IMG/VR virus record: IMGVR_UViG_3300038701_000937
Location: 1 to 25,753 of that record
Length of the DNA: 25,753 nucleotides
Source: a virus
Direction: 5' to 3' (one strand)
Within the stretch, counting starts at the first letter, position 1, and each line of letters opens with the position of its first letter. The position numbers were made by a program, and so were the translations under genes. Shown here in pieces: positions 14,958 to 22,266 of the stretch. The notes beneath the pieces are model-generated. The model worked only from the letters and a program-made list of their open reading frames with translations. It made no database searches and was not told the origin of the DNA.

Positions 14958-16816
14958 CGTCCTGTCCCGTCCTTCCTTGCGCGCGCCAGATCCTTGAGGA
15001 TCGCGGCCCGCTGTCCCTGCTGATCGAGTTTCGCCTGTTCCGGGGCTACCTGCTGCCCGCCAAGGAACTGCTGGTACGCTTGCTGAATGCGCGTCGCCGT
15101 GCTTGACGGGATCGGCGCGTACTCCCAAAGCTCCGACTGAACCTCCGGCGGGAGGCTGCTCCAGATGCCGGAGATCATGTTCCAGACCATCGTCTTCTGG
15201 TTCGGGCTGGTCGCCATCTCATCGACCACGATGTCGAACTCTGCGGTGGACTGGTACGCCGCCTGAACCTGCTCCGGCGCGAAGCGGTCGCCGACGATCC
15301 GGGCAAGACGCTCCGGCGGCACCCACTGCCGCATCAGTTCCAGCATGAGCCGGCCCTGCTGCTTGCGGTAGAGCGTCAGCGCCTTGAACAGAGCCGAGAG
15401 CGTGGTCATGGACTGCTGTTTGCGCATGTCCTCAAGGATGCCGGGCTGGTTCGCCTCCCGAAGCCCCTGTATCTCTTGGTTGATGCCCGTCGCCGTCCGA
15501 ACCGACGACACCGCGAACTGCATCAACTCGTAGTAGCCGGACGGGAACTGACTGACCGGCTTCGGCATGATCTTCTCCATGCCCCCTTCCGCCAGCCATG
15601 TGATCTTGTCCGACTTCGCCCACGAGCGCTCGAACGCCTTCTGATCGTCGGCGGCGCCAAGTTCTGCGGCGATGCCACCCTTTGCGGTCGAGTTGAGGAT
15701 GTGCAGCGTCTGCGACAGCCATTTGTTCGCCATGCGCTGCGGATCGACCATCGCGCGCACGATGCCGTAAAAGATCCCGACGTTCTGGTCCCGGTAGCCG
15801 GTGATCGCCTTGAACGAAAAGCCGCCGTCCTGAAACGGCGCGTCGTCTTCCTCCAGGATTTCCGAGCCGAGCCACGCCTGCCGGTAGACGCGCTTAGTGA
15901 CGCGCTCCAGGCTGTCGAGCGCCTGCGTGGTCATCTCGGCCATCGCGTCCGCCTCGGGCATCGGCTCACCCATGGCCGCCATTTCGGTGACGCGCTGCGT
16001 GACGATCCCCTCAACTTCCTCGCGGGCCTCGTCCTCGCTCACGCTCCGGCCGTCCGGCATCGCAACGAACGACTGGCTTTCCCACCATTGAAGTTGAATG
16101 AGCGTCACAACGTCGTCGTCGGCCATGTCCTCGCCATCGACGCCCTCGAACTCGAACTCGTAGCGGTCCTGAATGTCCTGATGGCGGCGGTCCACCTGAT
16201 CGCGCGCCCACCGGGCATCAAGCTGCTCCGGGTTACTCTCCGCGATCTTCGGGAACATCTCCTTGGCCTCGCCGAGCGTCATGTCCCGAGCGCGCCAGAT
16301 GCGACGGGCATCCGCAAGGTTCTTCTTCCGGGCGTTGTGGTCCCACCCCATCTCGTAGGGGTCCACACGCTCGACCATCGGCTCGCCGTCCGGGTGGAGG
16401 TCGTAGTCGAGGCGGGTTTCCGTGAAGCCAATGCCGCAGATGCAGCAATCCGTGAACGCCTCGTCCTCGGCATCCGCCCCGTCGTTCTGCTCAAGGAACC
16501 ACCGGGCGGCCTCGGTCCAGATTTCGGCGTTCGGGCCGTCCTCAAGCCCCCGGCCGTGGTACTGCACCTGCTGCCGGTTCGTGCTCTGAAGGCCGGAGAC
16601 AGCGCGGACCATCGGCCCGACAAGCTCGAACGTGATGACGGGGCGGTTCTCCTCCGTCATCTTCGCAACGTCGCGATCGTCCCACTGATGGCCGGCGTAG
16701 AAGTCGAATGCGTCCTTCGCCTCGTCGCGCCAGTCACGCGCGGCGTCGATGTCCCGCTCGATCCACTTGCGGAACTTCGTGTATTTCGGGTCTACGCTGT
16801 CCGGGGCCTTTATCAT
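14954..16816 (-). CDS. Portal protein, P22-like
   Basis: A 620-residue protein starting at ATG 16816, in a 4-bp ATGA overlap with the methyltransferase stop. Family signatures of P22-type portals include the N-terminal [20 protein letters not shown], then [10 protein letters not shown] and [20 protein letters not shown]. Further on are [75 protein letters not shown] and GINQEIQGL. The C-terminus is helical and Gln-rich ([20 protein letters not shown]), as in portals with a long barrel. It forms the dodecameric vertex ring through which DNA is packaged and ejected. Length is in the normal range. The capsid, adaptor and terminase genes around it confirm the role. Confidence 0.9.
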   Translation of the reverse strand: MIKAPDSVDPKYTKFRKWIERDIDAARDWRDEAKDAFDFYAGHQWDDRDVAKMTEENRPVITFELVGPMVRAVSGLQSTNRQQVQYHGRGLEDGPNAEIWTEAARWFLEQNDGADAEDEAFTDCCICGIGFTETRLDYDLHPDGEPMVERVDPYEMGWDHNARKKNLADARRIWRARDMTLGEAKEMFPKIAESNPEQLDARWARDQVDRRHQDIQDRYEFEFEGVDGEDMADDDVVTLIQLQWWESQSFVAMPDGRSVSEDEAREEVEGIVTQRVTEMAAMGEPMPEADAMAEMTTQALDSLERVTKRVYRQAWLGSEILEEDDAPFQDGGFSFKAITGYRDQNVGIFYGIVRAMVDPQRMANKWLSQTLHILNSTAKGGIAAELGAADDQKAFERSWAKSDKITWLAEGGMEKIMPKPVSQFPSGYYELMQFAVSSVRTATGINQEIQGLREANQPGILEDMRKQQSMTTLSALFKALTLYRKQQGRLMLELMRQWVPPERLARIVGDRFAPEQVQAAYQSTAEFDIVVDEMATSPNQKTMVWNMISGIWSSLPPEVQSELWEYAPIPSSTATRIQQAYQQFLGGQQVAPEQAKLDQQGQRAAILKDLARARKDGTGR

Positions 16817-17964
16817 ATGAAAGCCTCCTGCTTGGCTTGAGGCTCACGGGCGACAAACAAGTCCGGTTGCTTGTAAGCATCCTCTATGCGGCGACAGGCT
16901 ATGTCAAAATAGCCGGGGTCGATCTCTATGCCGATGAAGGAGCGGCCGAGCTTGGCGCAGGCTACGCCCGTGGTGCCGGACCCCATGAAGGGGTCTAGGA
17001 TGGTTCGGGCGTCGGGCAGGAAGCCGAGGCACCATTCCATGACTTCGACGGGCTTCTGCGTCGGGTGCTCTTTCCCGTCACGAACAGCGCGCCCGCGCGC
17101 GTAGTTGATGATCCGGGCCGCCTTCTGTTGGCTCGACCACGCAAACTCGCAATCGGCTAGGGAGAAGTTGCGCTGCCCCTTGTCCCATACGAGCCACTGC
17201 ATGGACGGCGGGAGGTAGTCGGTGAAGTAGTTCCCGCCCCAAATGATCTGCTCGTCAGTGCAGGCGAGCATAGCGTCGAATATCTCGCGCGCGGGTCGCT
17301 CCTGATCCCACGCAACGTTCTCTCGCCACTGCCCCCACCCGTGGGGGGCCGAGAAGCCGCCAGCGCGGCCGTAGTCAATCCCGTAGGGAGGATCGGTTAG
17401 GAGGGAGAGGCCCGTCTTGCGTCCCACCACTCTTGTTTGTGAAGGCTGCTGTGGCAGGGCGAGCAGAGCACTTCCAGATTCTCCGGTACGTTGTTCGTGT
17501 GAACCCCGTCGACGTGGTGAACCACTAGGTTCTCCGTCGCGAGACATCGGTTGCACCGGCGCTTCTCGATCATCCGCCGATATGCCGTGCTCTGCGTGCC
17601 GTCCTTGAAGCGCCCGTTCTTCTCGCCCATCCGCGCCCTCGACTTCGGCCGGATGCCCATGCGCTTCAGCGCTTTCGCAATGCCCTGCTGCGTTGCCCCG
17701 AAGTGGTCCGCAAGCTGCGCCTGCGACCAATCCCCGTTCACGTAAAGGCGCTCGATTTCCGAGCGCCGATTCTCCCAGAGCGCCACCGCCTCGCGGTTCC
17801 GCTTCTGGTTGCCGTATTGCTGATTTGCCATGTCCGTCAGTATATACAACGGCATCAGTTGGCTCAAGGTCCGTCACGACGGCATCGGCCTTCCCGAGCG
17901 TCGGCAGGATCTCCCGGCAGTCGCCCAAATGGAGCGTCGCGTCGCCGATCTGCTCAACCCTCAC
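16813..17964 (-). CDS. Beta-class DNA methyltransferase, interrupted by an HNH gene just before the DPPY motif
   Basis: The start is GTG 17964 with GGGAGG 6 nt upstream, overlapping the previous stop. Residues 1-32 ([20 protein letters not shown], then AVVTD) match the N-terminus of N4/N6 methyltransferases. The catalytic motif DPPYGIDYG appears only at residue 191. Later come [31 protein letters not shown], and the AdoMet motif [18 protein letters not shown] with [12 protein letters not shown] before DPFMGSGTT is the beta-class order. Removing 477 nt (17868-17392) restores a 224-residue protein of the usual phage size. The inserted 477 nt is 3 x 159 and stays open in this frame, so a 383-residue product is possible. 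Activity is doubtful with 159 extra residues in the catalytic loop. Self-protection or epigenetic masking of phage DNA is the usual role. Confidence 0.82.
   Translation of the reverse strand: MRVEQIGDATLHLGDCREILPTLGKADAVVTDLEPTDAVVYTDGHGKSAIRQPEAEPRGGGALGESALGNRAPLRERGLVAGAACGPLRGNAAGHCESAEAHGHPAEVEGADGREERALQGRHAEHGISADDREAPVQPMSRDGEPSGSPRRRGSHEQRTGESGSALLALPQQPSQTRVVGRKTGLSLLTDPPYGIDYGRAGGFSAPHGWGQWRENVAWDQERPAREIFDAMLACTDEQIIWGGNYFTDYLPPSMQWLVWDKGQRNFSLADCEFAWSSQQKAARIINYARGRAVRDGKEHPTQKPVEVMEWCLGFLPDARTILDPFMGSGTTGVACAKLGRSFIGIEIDPGYFDIACRRIEDAYKQPDLFVAREPQAKQEAFI
17397..17831 (-). CDS. HNH endonuclease (homing-type) nested in the methyltransferase gene
   Basis: A 144-residue protein in a different frame from the host gene. 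Residues 22-62 hold a helix-turn-helix ([20 protein letters not shown]), likely for DNA recognition. Residues 93-131 hold an HNH nuclease with zinc pairs C93-x2-C96 and C123-x2-C126, the catalytic [12 protein letters not shown] (H105/H106), ENLEVLC, and H127/H131. Its stop TAA lies in the host-gene codons just before DPPY. ATG 17831 is chosen because a repeated host-gene motif ends right before it; ATG 17855 and TTG 17867 are in-frame alternatives, and all ribosome sites are weak. Insertion at the most conserved codons of a target gene is typical of homing endonucleases. Only about 40 nt of the insert are not ORF, so no group I intron core can fit. Confidence 0.87.
   Translation of the reverse strand: MANQQYGNQKRNREAVALWENRRSEIERLYVNGDWSQAQLADHFGATQQGIAKALKRMGIRPKSRARMGEKNGRFKDGTQSTAYRRMIEKRRCNRCLATENLVVHHVDGVHTNNVPENLEVLCSPCHSSLHKQEWWDARRASPS
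17832..17886 (-). repeat. Duplicated methyltransferase junction sequence at the 5' edge of the HNH insert
   Basis: Reading the minus strand, 17886-17869 (encoding DAVVTD) recurs at 17856-17832 with a 7-nt TATATAC insertion and one base change. The common parts are GATGCCGTYGT and GACGGAC. A 12-nt spacer separates the copies, and the HNH ATG follows the second copy directly. A third, synonymously diverged version of the LTD codons lies at the 3' junction (17400-17392). Confidence 0.7.
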
Positions 17965-18124
17965 CGCTGACCTCCCGCACGCAATCCAGCGCGCTCCACT
18001 CCCGATAGCCCTCACGAGCCTGCCGGCGCTCCCTGTCGTCCATGGGCGGGAGAGTGCCGGCCCTCACCGCCCGTTCGCGCTTGGCGTCGATTGCGAGGCC
18101 GTAGGAGGCCGAACCGTCACTCAT
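17954..18124 (-). CDS. Small hypothetical protein
   Basis: A 56-residue charged protein (starting [20 protein letters not shown], then [20 protein letters not shown]). ATG 18124 overlaps the stop of the DUF3310 gene, and its own stop lies inside the start of the methyltransferase gene, so it is locked into the accessory cassette by overlaps on both sides. The body is probably two amphipathic helices. No domain is recognised. Tight overlap on both ends and a consistent frame support it being a real gene, despite its length. A GGGG lies 7-8 nt upstream as a modest ribosome site. Confidence 0.6.
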   Translation of the reverse strand: MSDGSASYGLAIDAKRERAVRAGTLPPMDDRERRQAREGYREWSALDCVREVSGEG

Positions 18125-18428
18125 GGCCAGCCCCGCTGAGGCTCGCCGTGGCGTTGGACCGGCGGCGCTCCTCAAGGTCGATGGCGCGGGCGATGTACCA
18201 TGCGGCTTTGCGCAGGTTCTCCAGCCGGTCGCCCTTGCTGCCAGCGCGCCACAGGTACTTGACCGCGTTGCCCTCGCAGAACGGCATGTGCTCCGTTACG
18301 TCGATGCACTCGATCCCGCTCGGGTGGCCCGTGTAGTGCGGCGGGCGGTTCACCATGTCCAGCGTCTCGGCCGGGATCTGGCTGCACGCATACACGCGGC
18401 TTTCGGATCGCTCATTCACGCCGCCCAT
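18117..18428 (-). CDS. DUF3310 family protein
   Basis: A 103-residue protein. Residues 26-90 match the DUF3310 pattern well: VNRPPHYTGHPSGIECIDVT, then EHMPFCEGNAVKYLWRAGSK, then LENLRKAAWYIARAI. This small domain is widespread in phages and sometimes annotated as nucleotide kinase-related; its biochemical role is not established. ATG 18428 is chosen because GAGGA lies 9 nt upstream and it overlaps the 3' end of the large terminase gene by 13 bp. Its stop overlaps the next start. It belongs to the accessory cassette between large terminase and portal. Confidence 0.8.
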   Translation of the reverse strand: MGGVNERSESRVYACSQIPAETLDMVNRPPHYTGHPSGIECIDVTEHMPFCEGNAVKYLWRAGSKGDRLENLRKAAWYIARAIDLEERRRSNATASLSGAGHE

Positions 18429-20005
18429 GGGCTTGCATCCTCGGTCAGTGGTTCCCGCATCCAGTCGCCGCGCTTGTAGTCGTCCGGCCCCTTGTAGGCC
18501 GCGCGCCATGCCGACCCCGCAACCGGAGCAGCAAACGTCAGCGCCATTGCATCGGCAAGGTCGATCGACTTCTTGTTCCGCCGCTTGCGGATCATCCGCT
18601 TGTTCTCAAGCTGGATCTGCCCCGACGCCGTGTCCACGAGACGCGGCGCCACAAGCTCGGCCTGCAAATCGTCGTCGGACGGAATGTCCACGTCCACCTC
18701 GTCCTCAAGCCAGTCCTTCATCGCCGCCCACATCTCCACGCGGCGGTTCGCAAAGCCCGCGCCATGCGACGGCTTCGGCGTCAGTGGCTTGCCCTGGCTG
18801 TTGATCGGGACCACGATCCGGGAGTACGGCGGACCCCATTCCTTAATCCGGTCCCACACGCCTCGCCCAATGCCGTTCGCATCGAGGAACACACGCGCCG
18901 GCTCCTCCTCATCCACGAGACGCTTGATGAAGCCCGCCGTCTGCATCGTGTCGAAGGTCGTGTACGTGTCGATCTTCAAGACCTTGCGGCCGACGCGGAA
19001 CGCAACACACGTCCGGTCCCCGCCGTCACCGCCGCCCGCCGGGTCGAGACCCACGATCAGCGGCCCCGAAGCCTCCTCGTTGTTCGACCGGGCACGCAAA
19101 ACCGCGCTCGCGTTGATGAATGGCCGGTCGGAGCCGTCCAGAAACGCCTCGTCCGCCGTCATCGGGTACTCCTGACGGAAGCCGTCAGCGCCCAAAAGCC
19201 GCACTTTCTTCTGCCGCCAGTAAAGCTGCTCGTCCGTCAGCTTGTAGACCTTCTGGAACTCGCGTTCTTCTTTGTTGAACCTTGCCGTTGGCGGCACACG
19301 CTCCGAATACTCGTCCTGAAGCGTCCACGGCAGGAAAATCGGGATGAAATCCGACTCCCCGGCCTCCGCGTCACGCCACACACGGTGAAAAAAGCTGCCG
19401 ATGCCGTTCGCCGTGCTCTCAAGAATGACCTCGGTGCCCGGCCCGTCGGAAATCGCCTGCAACGCGCCCGCAACGTGGGTCTCAGCGTGCGGCCAGAACG
19501 CCACCTCCGACCCGTGGAACAACTGGATCGTCGCCGAGCGCCCCGCACCCGCCGTGCCCGCCGTCGCGACCTGATACCCGCTCGAAATCCGCTCGAAATA
19601 CAGTTCCGACTTGTTCGATATGCCCGCCGTCGGCCGCACAAAGTCCGAGACGTTCCGGTGATACCGCTGCACCATCTCAAACAGGTTCGACGTCGCGCTG
19701 TCCTGATGGGTCATGATGAAGACCTTCAGGCCCTTGCGGTGAATGACCCGGTGGTAGAACCGCGCAGCGACATACGTCGAGACGCCCTGTTGCCGGCCCT
19801 TGAGAATGATCGCCCGGACCTTCCCCGTCTCCGCGATCTGCTTCGTGAGCCGGTCATGGACGAGCCTCTGCGCCCGGTTCATCGTGAACGGCCGAACACC
19901 CGCGTCCTTCGTGCGGATCTTCAACTCCTTCTCCATGAAGAAGCCTAGATCCTCCCGCAGCCGGCGGCGAAGGCGGGTTTCCCGCTGGATGGCGCTCTCA
20001 GCCAT
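18416..20005 (-). CDS. terL: Terminase large subunit (packaging ATPase-nuclease)
   Basis: A 529-residue protein. ATG 20005 shares its A with the previous stop (TGATG), which favours it over upstream in-frame starts. The ATPase half has a Walker A-like loop, KGRQQGVST (69-77), FIMTHQDSATSNLFE, a Walker B-like LFHGSEVAFW (162-171), and the coupling motif EVILESTANG (192-201). The nuclease half is RNase H-like, with LIVGLDPAGGGDGGDRTCVA (D321), VFLDANGIGRGVWDRI (D374) and KSIDLADAMALTF (D482/D485). The protein docks on the portal, pumps DNA into the procapsid and cuts concatemers. Length and motif order are normal for the family. It follows the putative small subunit directly. Confidence 0.93.
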   Translation of the reverse strand: MAESAIQRETRLRRRLREDLGFFMEKELKIRTKDAGVRPFTMNRAQRLVHDRLTKQIAETGKVRAIILKGRQQGVSTYVAARFYHRVIHRKGLKVFIMTHQDSATSNLFEMVQRYHRNVSDFVRPTAGISNKSELYFERISSGYQVATAGTAGAGRSATIQLFHGSEVAFWPHAETHVAGALQAISDGPGTEVILESTANGIGSFFHRVWRDAEAGESDFIPIFLPWTLQDEYSERVPPTARFNKEEREFQKVYKLTDEQLYWRQKKVRLLGADGFRQEYPMTADEAFLDGSDRPFINASAVLRARSNNEEASGPLIVGLDPAGGGDGGDRTCVAFRVGRKVLKIDTYTTFDTMQTAGFIKRLVDEEEPARVFLDANGIGRGVWDRIKEWGPPYSRIVVPINSQGKPLTPKPSHGAGFANRRVEMWAAMKDWLEDEVDVDIPSDDDLQAELVAPRLVDTASGQIQLENKRMIRKRRNKKSIDLADAMALTFAAPVAGSAWRAAYKGPDDYKRGDWMREPLTEDASPWAA

Positions 20006-20412
20006 CAGCCCGTCGGGCCATCGAGAATGTCCAGCCACTCCTCGTGGCTCATCTTCCGGTCGTCCGTCTCAATGTCCTTCTCGACAACCCGCAACGCCAA
20101 CGACGCAAACTGCTTGTCGTCCAGGCTCAACAGCCAAGCCTTGCCGCCCTTCGCGTCAATCGCGTCCTTGATCATGTCCCGGAACTGACGCTCCTTCGCA
20201 CGAGCCGCAGTCGCCGCACGCTTCGCCGCAGACGCCGCAGTCGCACGACGGCTGTTCTCCCGACGCTCCTCAAGGACCTCGCCAGCCGTCTTGCCCGACT
20301 TCGTGACCACCGTGTCCGGAGGCAAATCCTTCACAGACCACGACGTCAAACCCTTCCCGCTCGGGTGAAGCGCATGGCTCCTGACCTCCGCAGGCTTCTT
20401 CGGAGCCGCCAT
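20005..20412 (-). CDS. Putative terminase small subunit
   Basis: A 135-residue protein starting at ATG 20412, overlapping the previous stop (TGATG). The N-terminal half is basic and Ala/Lys/Arg-rich (SRRATAASAAKRAATAARAK). The C-terminal half is helical (QFRDMIKDAIDAKGGKAWLL, then LDDKQFASLALRVVEKDIE). This last segment resembles C-terminal parts of proteins encoded just before large terminases in many phages. No clear helix-turn-helix is visible, so the call rests mainly on position directly before terL and on overlap with it. A DNA-recognition role in packaging is expected. It could instead be an unrelated accessory protein. Confidence 0.55.
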   Translation of the reverse strand: MAAPKKPAEVRSHALHPSGKGLTSWSVKDLPPDTVVTKSGKTAGEVLEERRENSRRATAASAAKRAATAARAKERQFRDMIKDAIDAKGGKAWLLSLDDKQFASLALRVVEKDIETDDRKMSHEEWLDILDGPTG

Positions 20413-20624
20413 CAGACCATCGACCTCGACGCCTTGCGTAACGCCTCCACCAACGCCGAAATGTTGTAAATGCACATCGGCTCCGTCGCCACGCCGTCAA
20501 CGTAAAGCCGGACATACTCGTGAGCGCTGCCGTGGTCGGACAACAACTCACCCGTGATGCTCTCGCCATAACGCGAAATCGTAACCTTCGCGTGCGGCGA
20601 ACCCGCTTGGTCAATCTTCGCCAT
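20412..20624 (-). CDS. Small hypothetical protein before the terminase genes
   Basis: A 70-residue protein starting at ATG 20624 with GGGGG 5 nt upstream. The predicted form is a strand-rich N-terminal part (HAKVTISRYGESITGELLSD, EYVRLYVDGVA) followed by a helix (IYNISALVEALRKASRSMV). No family is recognised. Both ends overlap neighbouring genes by single-base TGATG junctions, which supports translation as part of the packaging operon. Confidence 0.6.
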   Translation of the reverse strand: MAKIDQAGSPHAKVTISRYGESITGELLSDHGSAHEYVRLYVDGVATEPMCIYNISALVEALRKASRSMV

Positions 20625-20911
20625 CACACCCCCGCCAGGTGTCGAACGCGGGCGCGATCCTTGTACCGCTCCAACCGCCACGGACGCCTCGGGTACCGCG
20701 TCCACGACCAAAGCGTCCGGCCGTTCACCTGCAAATGCAGCCGCCAACGCGAAACCAGAAACGGCACCCACGGGCCGCCAAAGTCATCGTAAGGGTCCGC
20801 CTTCACACTGATCTGAACCCGGGACCAAGGGCTCGTCAGATACCGGCGCGGGCAATCGAAGCCCCCGCGAGGCTGCTTGTGGGGCGCCGACCACTCCGCA
20901 CAAGCCCTCAC
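20624..20911 (-). CDS. Hypothetical Trp/Arg-rich protein
   Basis: A 95-residue frame. The chosen start is GTG 20911, which overlaps the stop of the 30-residue peptide gene (GTGA) and has AAGG 8 nt upstream. No ATG exists early in the frame. The product is rich in Trp, Arg and Tyr (RRYLTSPWSRVQISVKADPY, FLVSRWRLHLQVNGRTLWSW, RYPRRPWRLERYKDRARVR) with alternating strand-like pattern in the middle. No family is recognised. The stop overlaps the next start. The overlaps favour a real gene, but composition is unusual and the start is uncertain. Confidence 0.5.
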   Translation of the reverse strand: MRACAEWSAPHKQPRGGFDCPRRYLTSPWSRVQISVKADPYDDFGGPWVPFLVSRWRLHLQVNGRTLWSWTRYPRRPWRLERYKDRARVRHLAGV

Positions 20912-21000
20912 TTCTTGCCCTTCTTGCCGCCCTTCATCGCAGGCATCGCCGCAGGCTTCCCAACCTTGGAACCCATCTTCCCAGACTTCTTGCCGTACAT
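20908..21000 (-). CDS. Lys/Gly-rich 30-residue peptide, first gene of the virion operon
   Basis: A tiny ORF starting at ATG 21000 with GGGGGTG 4 nt upstream. The product is almost only Lys, Gly, Met, Ser, Ala and Pro (MYGKKSGKMGSKVGKPAAMP, ending KGGKKGKK). Such Lys/Gly-rich peptides are found near head or terminase genes in several phages and may bind nucleic acid, but no function is established. Its stop overlaps the next start (GTGA). As the most upstream minus-strand ORF it marks the start of the long operon. The clear ribosome site and overlap support it despite the size. Confidence 0.55.
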   Translation of the reverse strand: MYGKKSGKMGSKVGKPAAMPAMKGGKKGKK

Positions 21001-21194
21001 GCCGCACCCCCAAAGGAAACACGGCGACTGAGAGGGAGGCCCCGAGACGAGGCAATGGAGGCACGGCGTATCCACGGGGGGAAAGAGACCCTGTGTGCGG
21101 GATGGTGTGTGAGGCGGAGGGGGGAGGGACCCAAACACACGAGAGAGGGGTCGGACCTATGGCACCCCCCCCCATGCCTCTTGCGAATGCCTCT

Positions 21195-21230
21195 CATGTG
21201 CACCGCCAGTTGCGACTGGTTCCCATGTGC
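21195..21230. repeat. Inverted repeat flanked by direct repeats
   Basis: CCAGT (21206-21210) and ACTGG (21215-21219) form an inverted repeat with a 4-bp centre. On each side is a direct CATGTGCA octamer (21195-21202 and 21224-21231). The symmetry suggests a protein-binding site in the divergent region. Confidence 0.4.
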
Positions 21231-21397
21231 AGCCCGTCGAGGGTGGCCGCCTGATGCGTCGTCAGTCGCGCCACCTAGGCCGACGGGGGCGATCGAGGGG
21301 CGCCGTCACCGTTTCGGCACCGGAACGAGGGGCGTGGTGTGGCCAGTGGCACCGTGATGCAACCTTATGTGGGTCTCAGCCCGTGATCTGGGGCACC

Positions 21398-21437
21398 GGA
21401 TCGGGGCAGCGCAACGTTAGGCTGTCGGGATCGGGGC
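21398..21437. repeat. Direct repeat GGATCGGGGC, 30 bp apart
   Basis: GGATCGGGGC is at 21398-21407 and 21428-21437. A related GATCTGGGGC occurs at 21385-21394. The even 30-bp spacing is close to three helical turns, so the copies face the same side of the helix. Confidence 0.4.
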
Positions 21438-21472
21438 GAAGTTAGTGGCGCTTACTTGGGGAGGTCGAGATA

Positions 21473-21486
21473 CTTAACGTGTTAAG
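21473..21486. promoter_or_regulatory. Palindromic operator candidate CTTAAC-GT-GTTAAG
   Basis: Perfect 6-bp arms CTTAAC (21473-21478) and GTTAAG (21481-21486) flank GT. This is one of the few AT-rich spots in the region. A dimeric repressor or activator site is plausible; the XRE regulator at 25411 is a possible but unproven partner. Confidence 0.45.
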
Positions 21487-21537
21487 CGTTGTCATCCCAC
21501 GCCCCAATTCCCCCAGCGTTTCCGGGCTTTTCCGCTT

Positions 21538-21614
21538 TGGCGCTTGTCCTGGCGCTTTCGTCTGGCGTGGTGGCGTCTCGGCGCGGCTGTCGGCGGCTTG
21601 GCGCTCCTGGAGCG
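21538..21614 (+). repeat. Cluster of same-strand TGGCG motifs and a small palindrome
   Basis: TGGCG starts at 21538, 21550, 21563, 21571 and 21599, all in one orientation; three copies extend to TGGCGCT. The last runs into the palindrome CGCTCC-T-GGAGCG (21602-21614). The pattern is iteron-like, but spacing is irregular and the background is GC-rich. Confidence 0.3.
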
Positions 21615-21798
21615 GCTTGGAGGCATGGAGGGGGAGCTTGTCCCTTCTCCTGGTGTCTGTGTGTCTTTGTCGTCTGGTTTGAGGGTCTGATGTCGTTCTG
21701 TGCCCTGCGTCGGCTTTGGCGCCTGGATGGCACGTTGCCAGCGATGGCGAGGGCTCACGGGGGCGCCAACTTTTATCGCCTCGCCCTCACATTCCCTG

Positions 21799-21827
21799 TT
21801 GACGCATGGGGCCGATGTCTCCATATT
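21799..21827 (+). promoter_or_regulatory. Promoter P1 for the rightward cluster
   Basis: TTGACG (-35, 21799-21804), a 17-bp spacer, and CATATT (-10, 21822-21827). The element and its GGG flank recur almost unchanged at 23323-23351 (26 of 32 positions equal), which strongly supports it. It would give a leader of about 110 nt before ATG 21948, containing a 10-bp direct repeat GCAACCAGCC (21879 and 21902). Confidence 0.72.
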
Positions 21828-21947
21828 GGGATCACAGGACGCGGCCAGCCTAAGCATAACGGGCCGCTAGCTAGGGGAGCAACCAGCCTCTCCCGCGTGC
21901 CGCAACCAGCCGGCCGATCACACACACAACACAATGGAGACTGACCA

Positions 21948-22190
21948 ATGACCATCACTTTCGACGACGAAGTCGCCCGGCGGTATGCCCGCGTTCGCGA
22001 CACGGCTTTTACGACCCACGATATGGTTTGCCGTAACGTGGCCAGCGATGCCGGCTGGCTTGCAGGATACTGCGGCGCCAACGATCCCGACAGGATCTCG
22101 GGCGTTCCCGCGCTCTACCACGACACATACGCCATGGCTCGCCGTGACGGGCGAAAGCAGCGGGAGCGCGACGCTCAAATGGACTGGTGA
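21948..22190 (+). CDS. Small hypothetical protein, first gene of the rightward cluster
   Basis: An 80-residue protein. GGAGA lies 8 nt before ATG 21948. The sequence is polar and probably helical (FDDEVARRYARVRDTAFTTH, MVCRNVASDAGWLAGYC, TYAMARRDGRKQRERDAQMD) with a charged C-terminus. No domain is recognised. It is the first ORF after promoter P1, so it is likely made early in infection or from the prophage control region. A strong hairpin follows its stop. Anti-host or regulatory roles are common for small genes in this position, but nothing in the sequence fixes the role. Confidence 0.65.
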   Translation: MTITFDDEVARRYARVRDTAFTTHDMVCRNVASDAGWLAGYCGANDPDRISGVPALYHDTYAMARRDGRKQRERDAQMDW

Positions 22191-22197
22191 CACTGGC

Positions 22198-22215
22198 GCG
22201 GGGCTTAGGCCCCGC
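22198..22215 (+). terminator. GC-rich hairpin after the first rightward gene (attenuator-like)
   Basis: GCGGGGC and GCCCCGC flank a TTAG loop, a 7-bp perfect stem 7 nt after the stop codon. No T run follows, so termination would be partial or factor-dependent. A second stem, GCGGCG/CGCCGC, lies at about 22229-22246. Confidence 0.4.
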
Positions 22216-22266
22216 TCCTCTTGCGCCGCGCGGCGATCAGCGCCGCGTCGTTCAGGAGGAATGACC

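Larger units (their letters stand above)
21001..21947. other. Divergent intergenic region, about 950 bp, no convincing gene
   Basis: It separates the leftward virion operon from the rightward small-gene cluster. Open frames exist (for example 21489-21944 plus) but lack ribosome sites, have unlikely compositions and overlap repeats. The region holds a 9-C run at 21165-21173, an AGAGGCAT direct repeat (minus strand), inverted repeats at 21206, 21473 and 21602, direct repeats near 21400 and 21880, a run of TGGCG motifs, and a promoter at 21799. An origin, packaging site or control region is plausible. No good sigma70 promoter for the leftward operon was found, so its promoter may use a phage factor. 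Confidence 0.6.

Noticed and set aside
15476-16840. Plus-strand open frame (454 codons) antisense to the portal gene
   Set aside because: A shadow of the portal gene: Arg/His/Leu-rich, no recognisable motif.
17392-17868. Group I intron carrying the HNH gene
   Set aside because: The ORF fills 435 of 477 nt, leaving too little sequence for a group I ribozyme core.
16813-17964. Intein in the methyltransferase
   Set aside because: The HNH lies in a different frame from the host gene, and no Hint-domain motifs flank it.
21100-21160. G-quadruplex in the G-rich stretch
   Set aside because: G runs are uneven and lack four well-spaced GGG tracts with short loops.
21489-21944. Plus-strand open frame (151 codons) in the divergent region
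   Set aside because: No ribosome site, odd Cys/Trp/Arg composition, and it runs across promoter P1 and several repeats.
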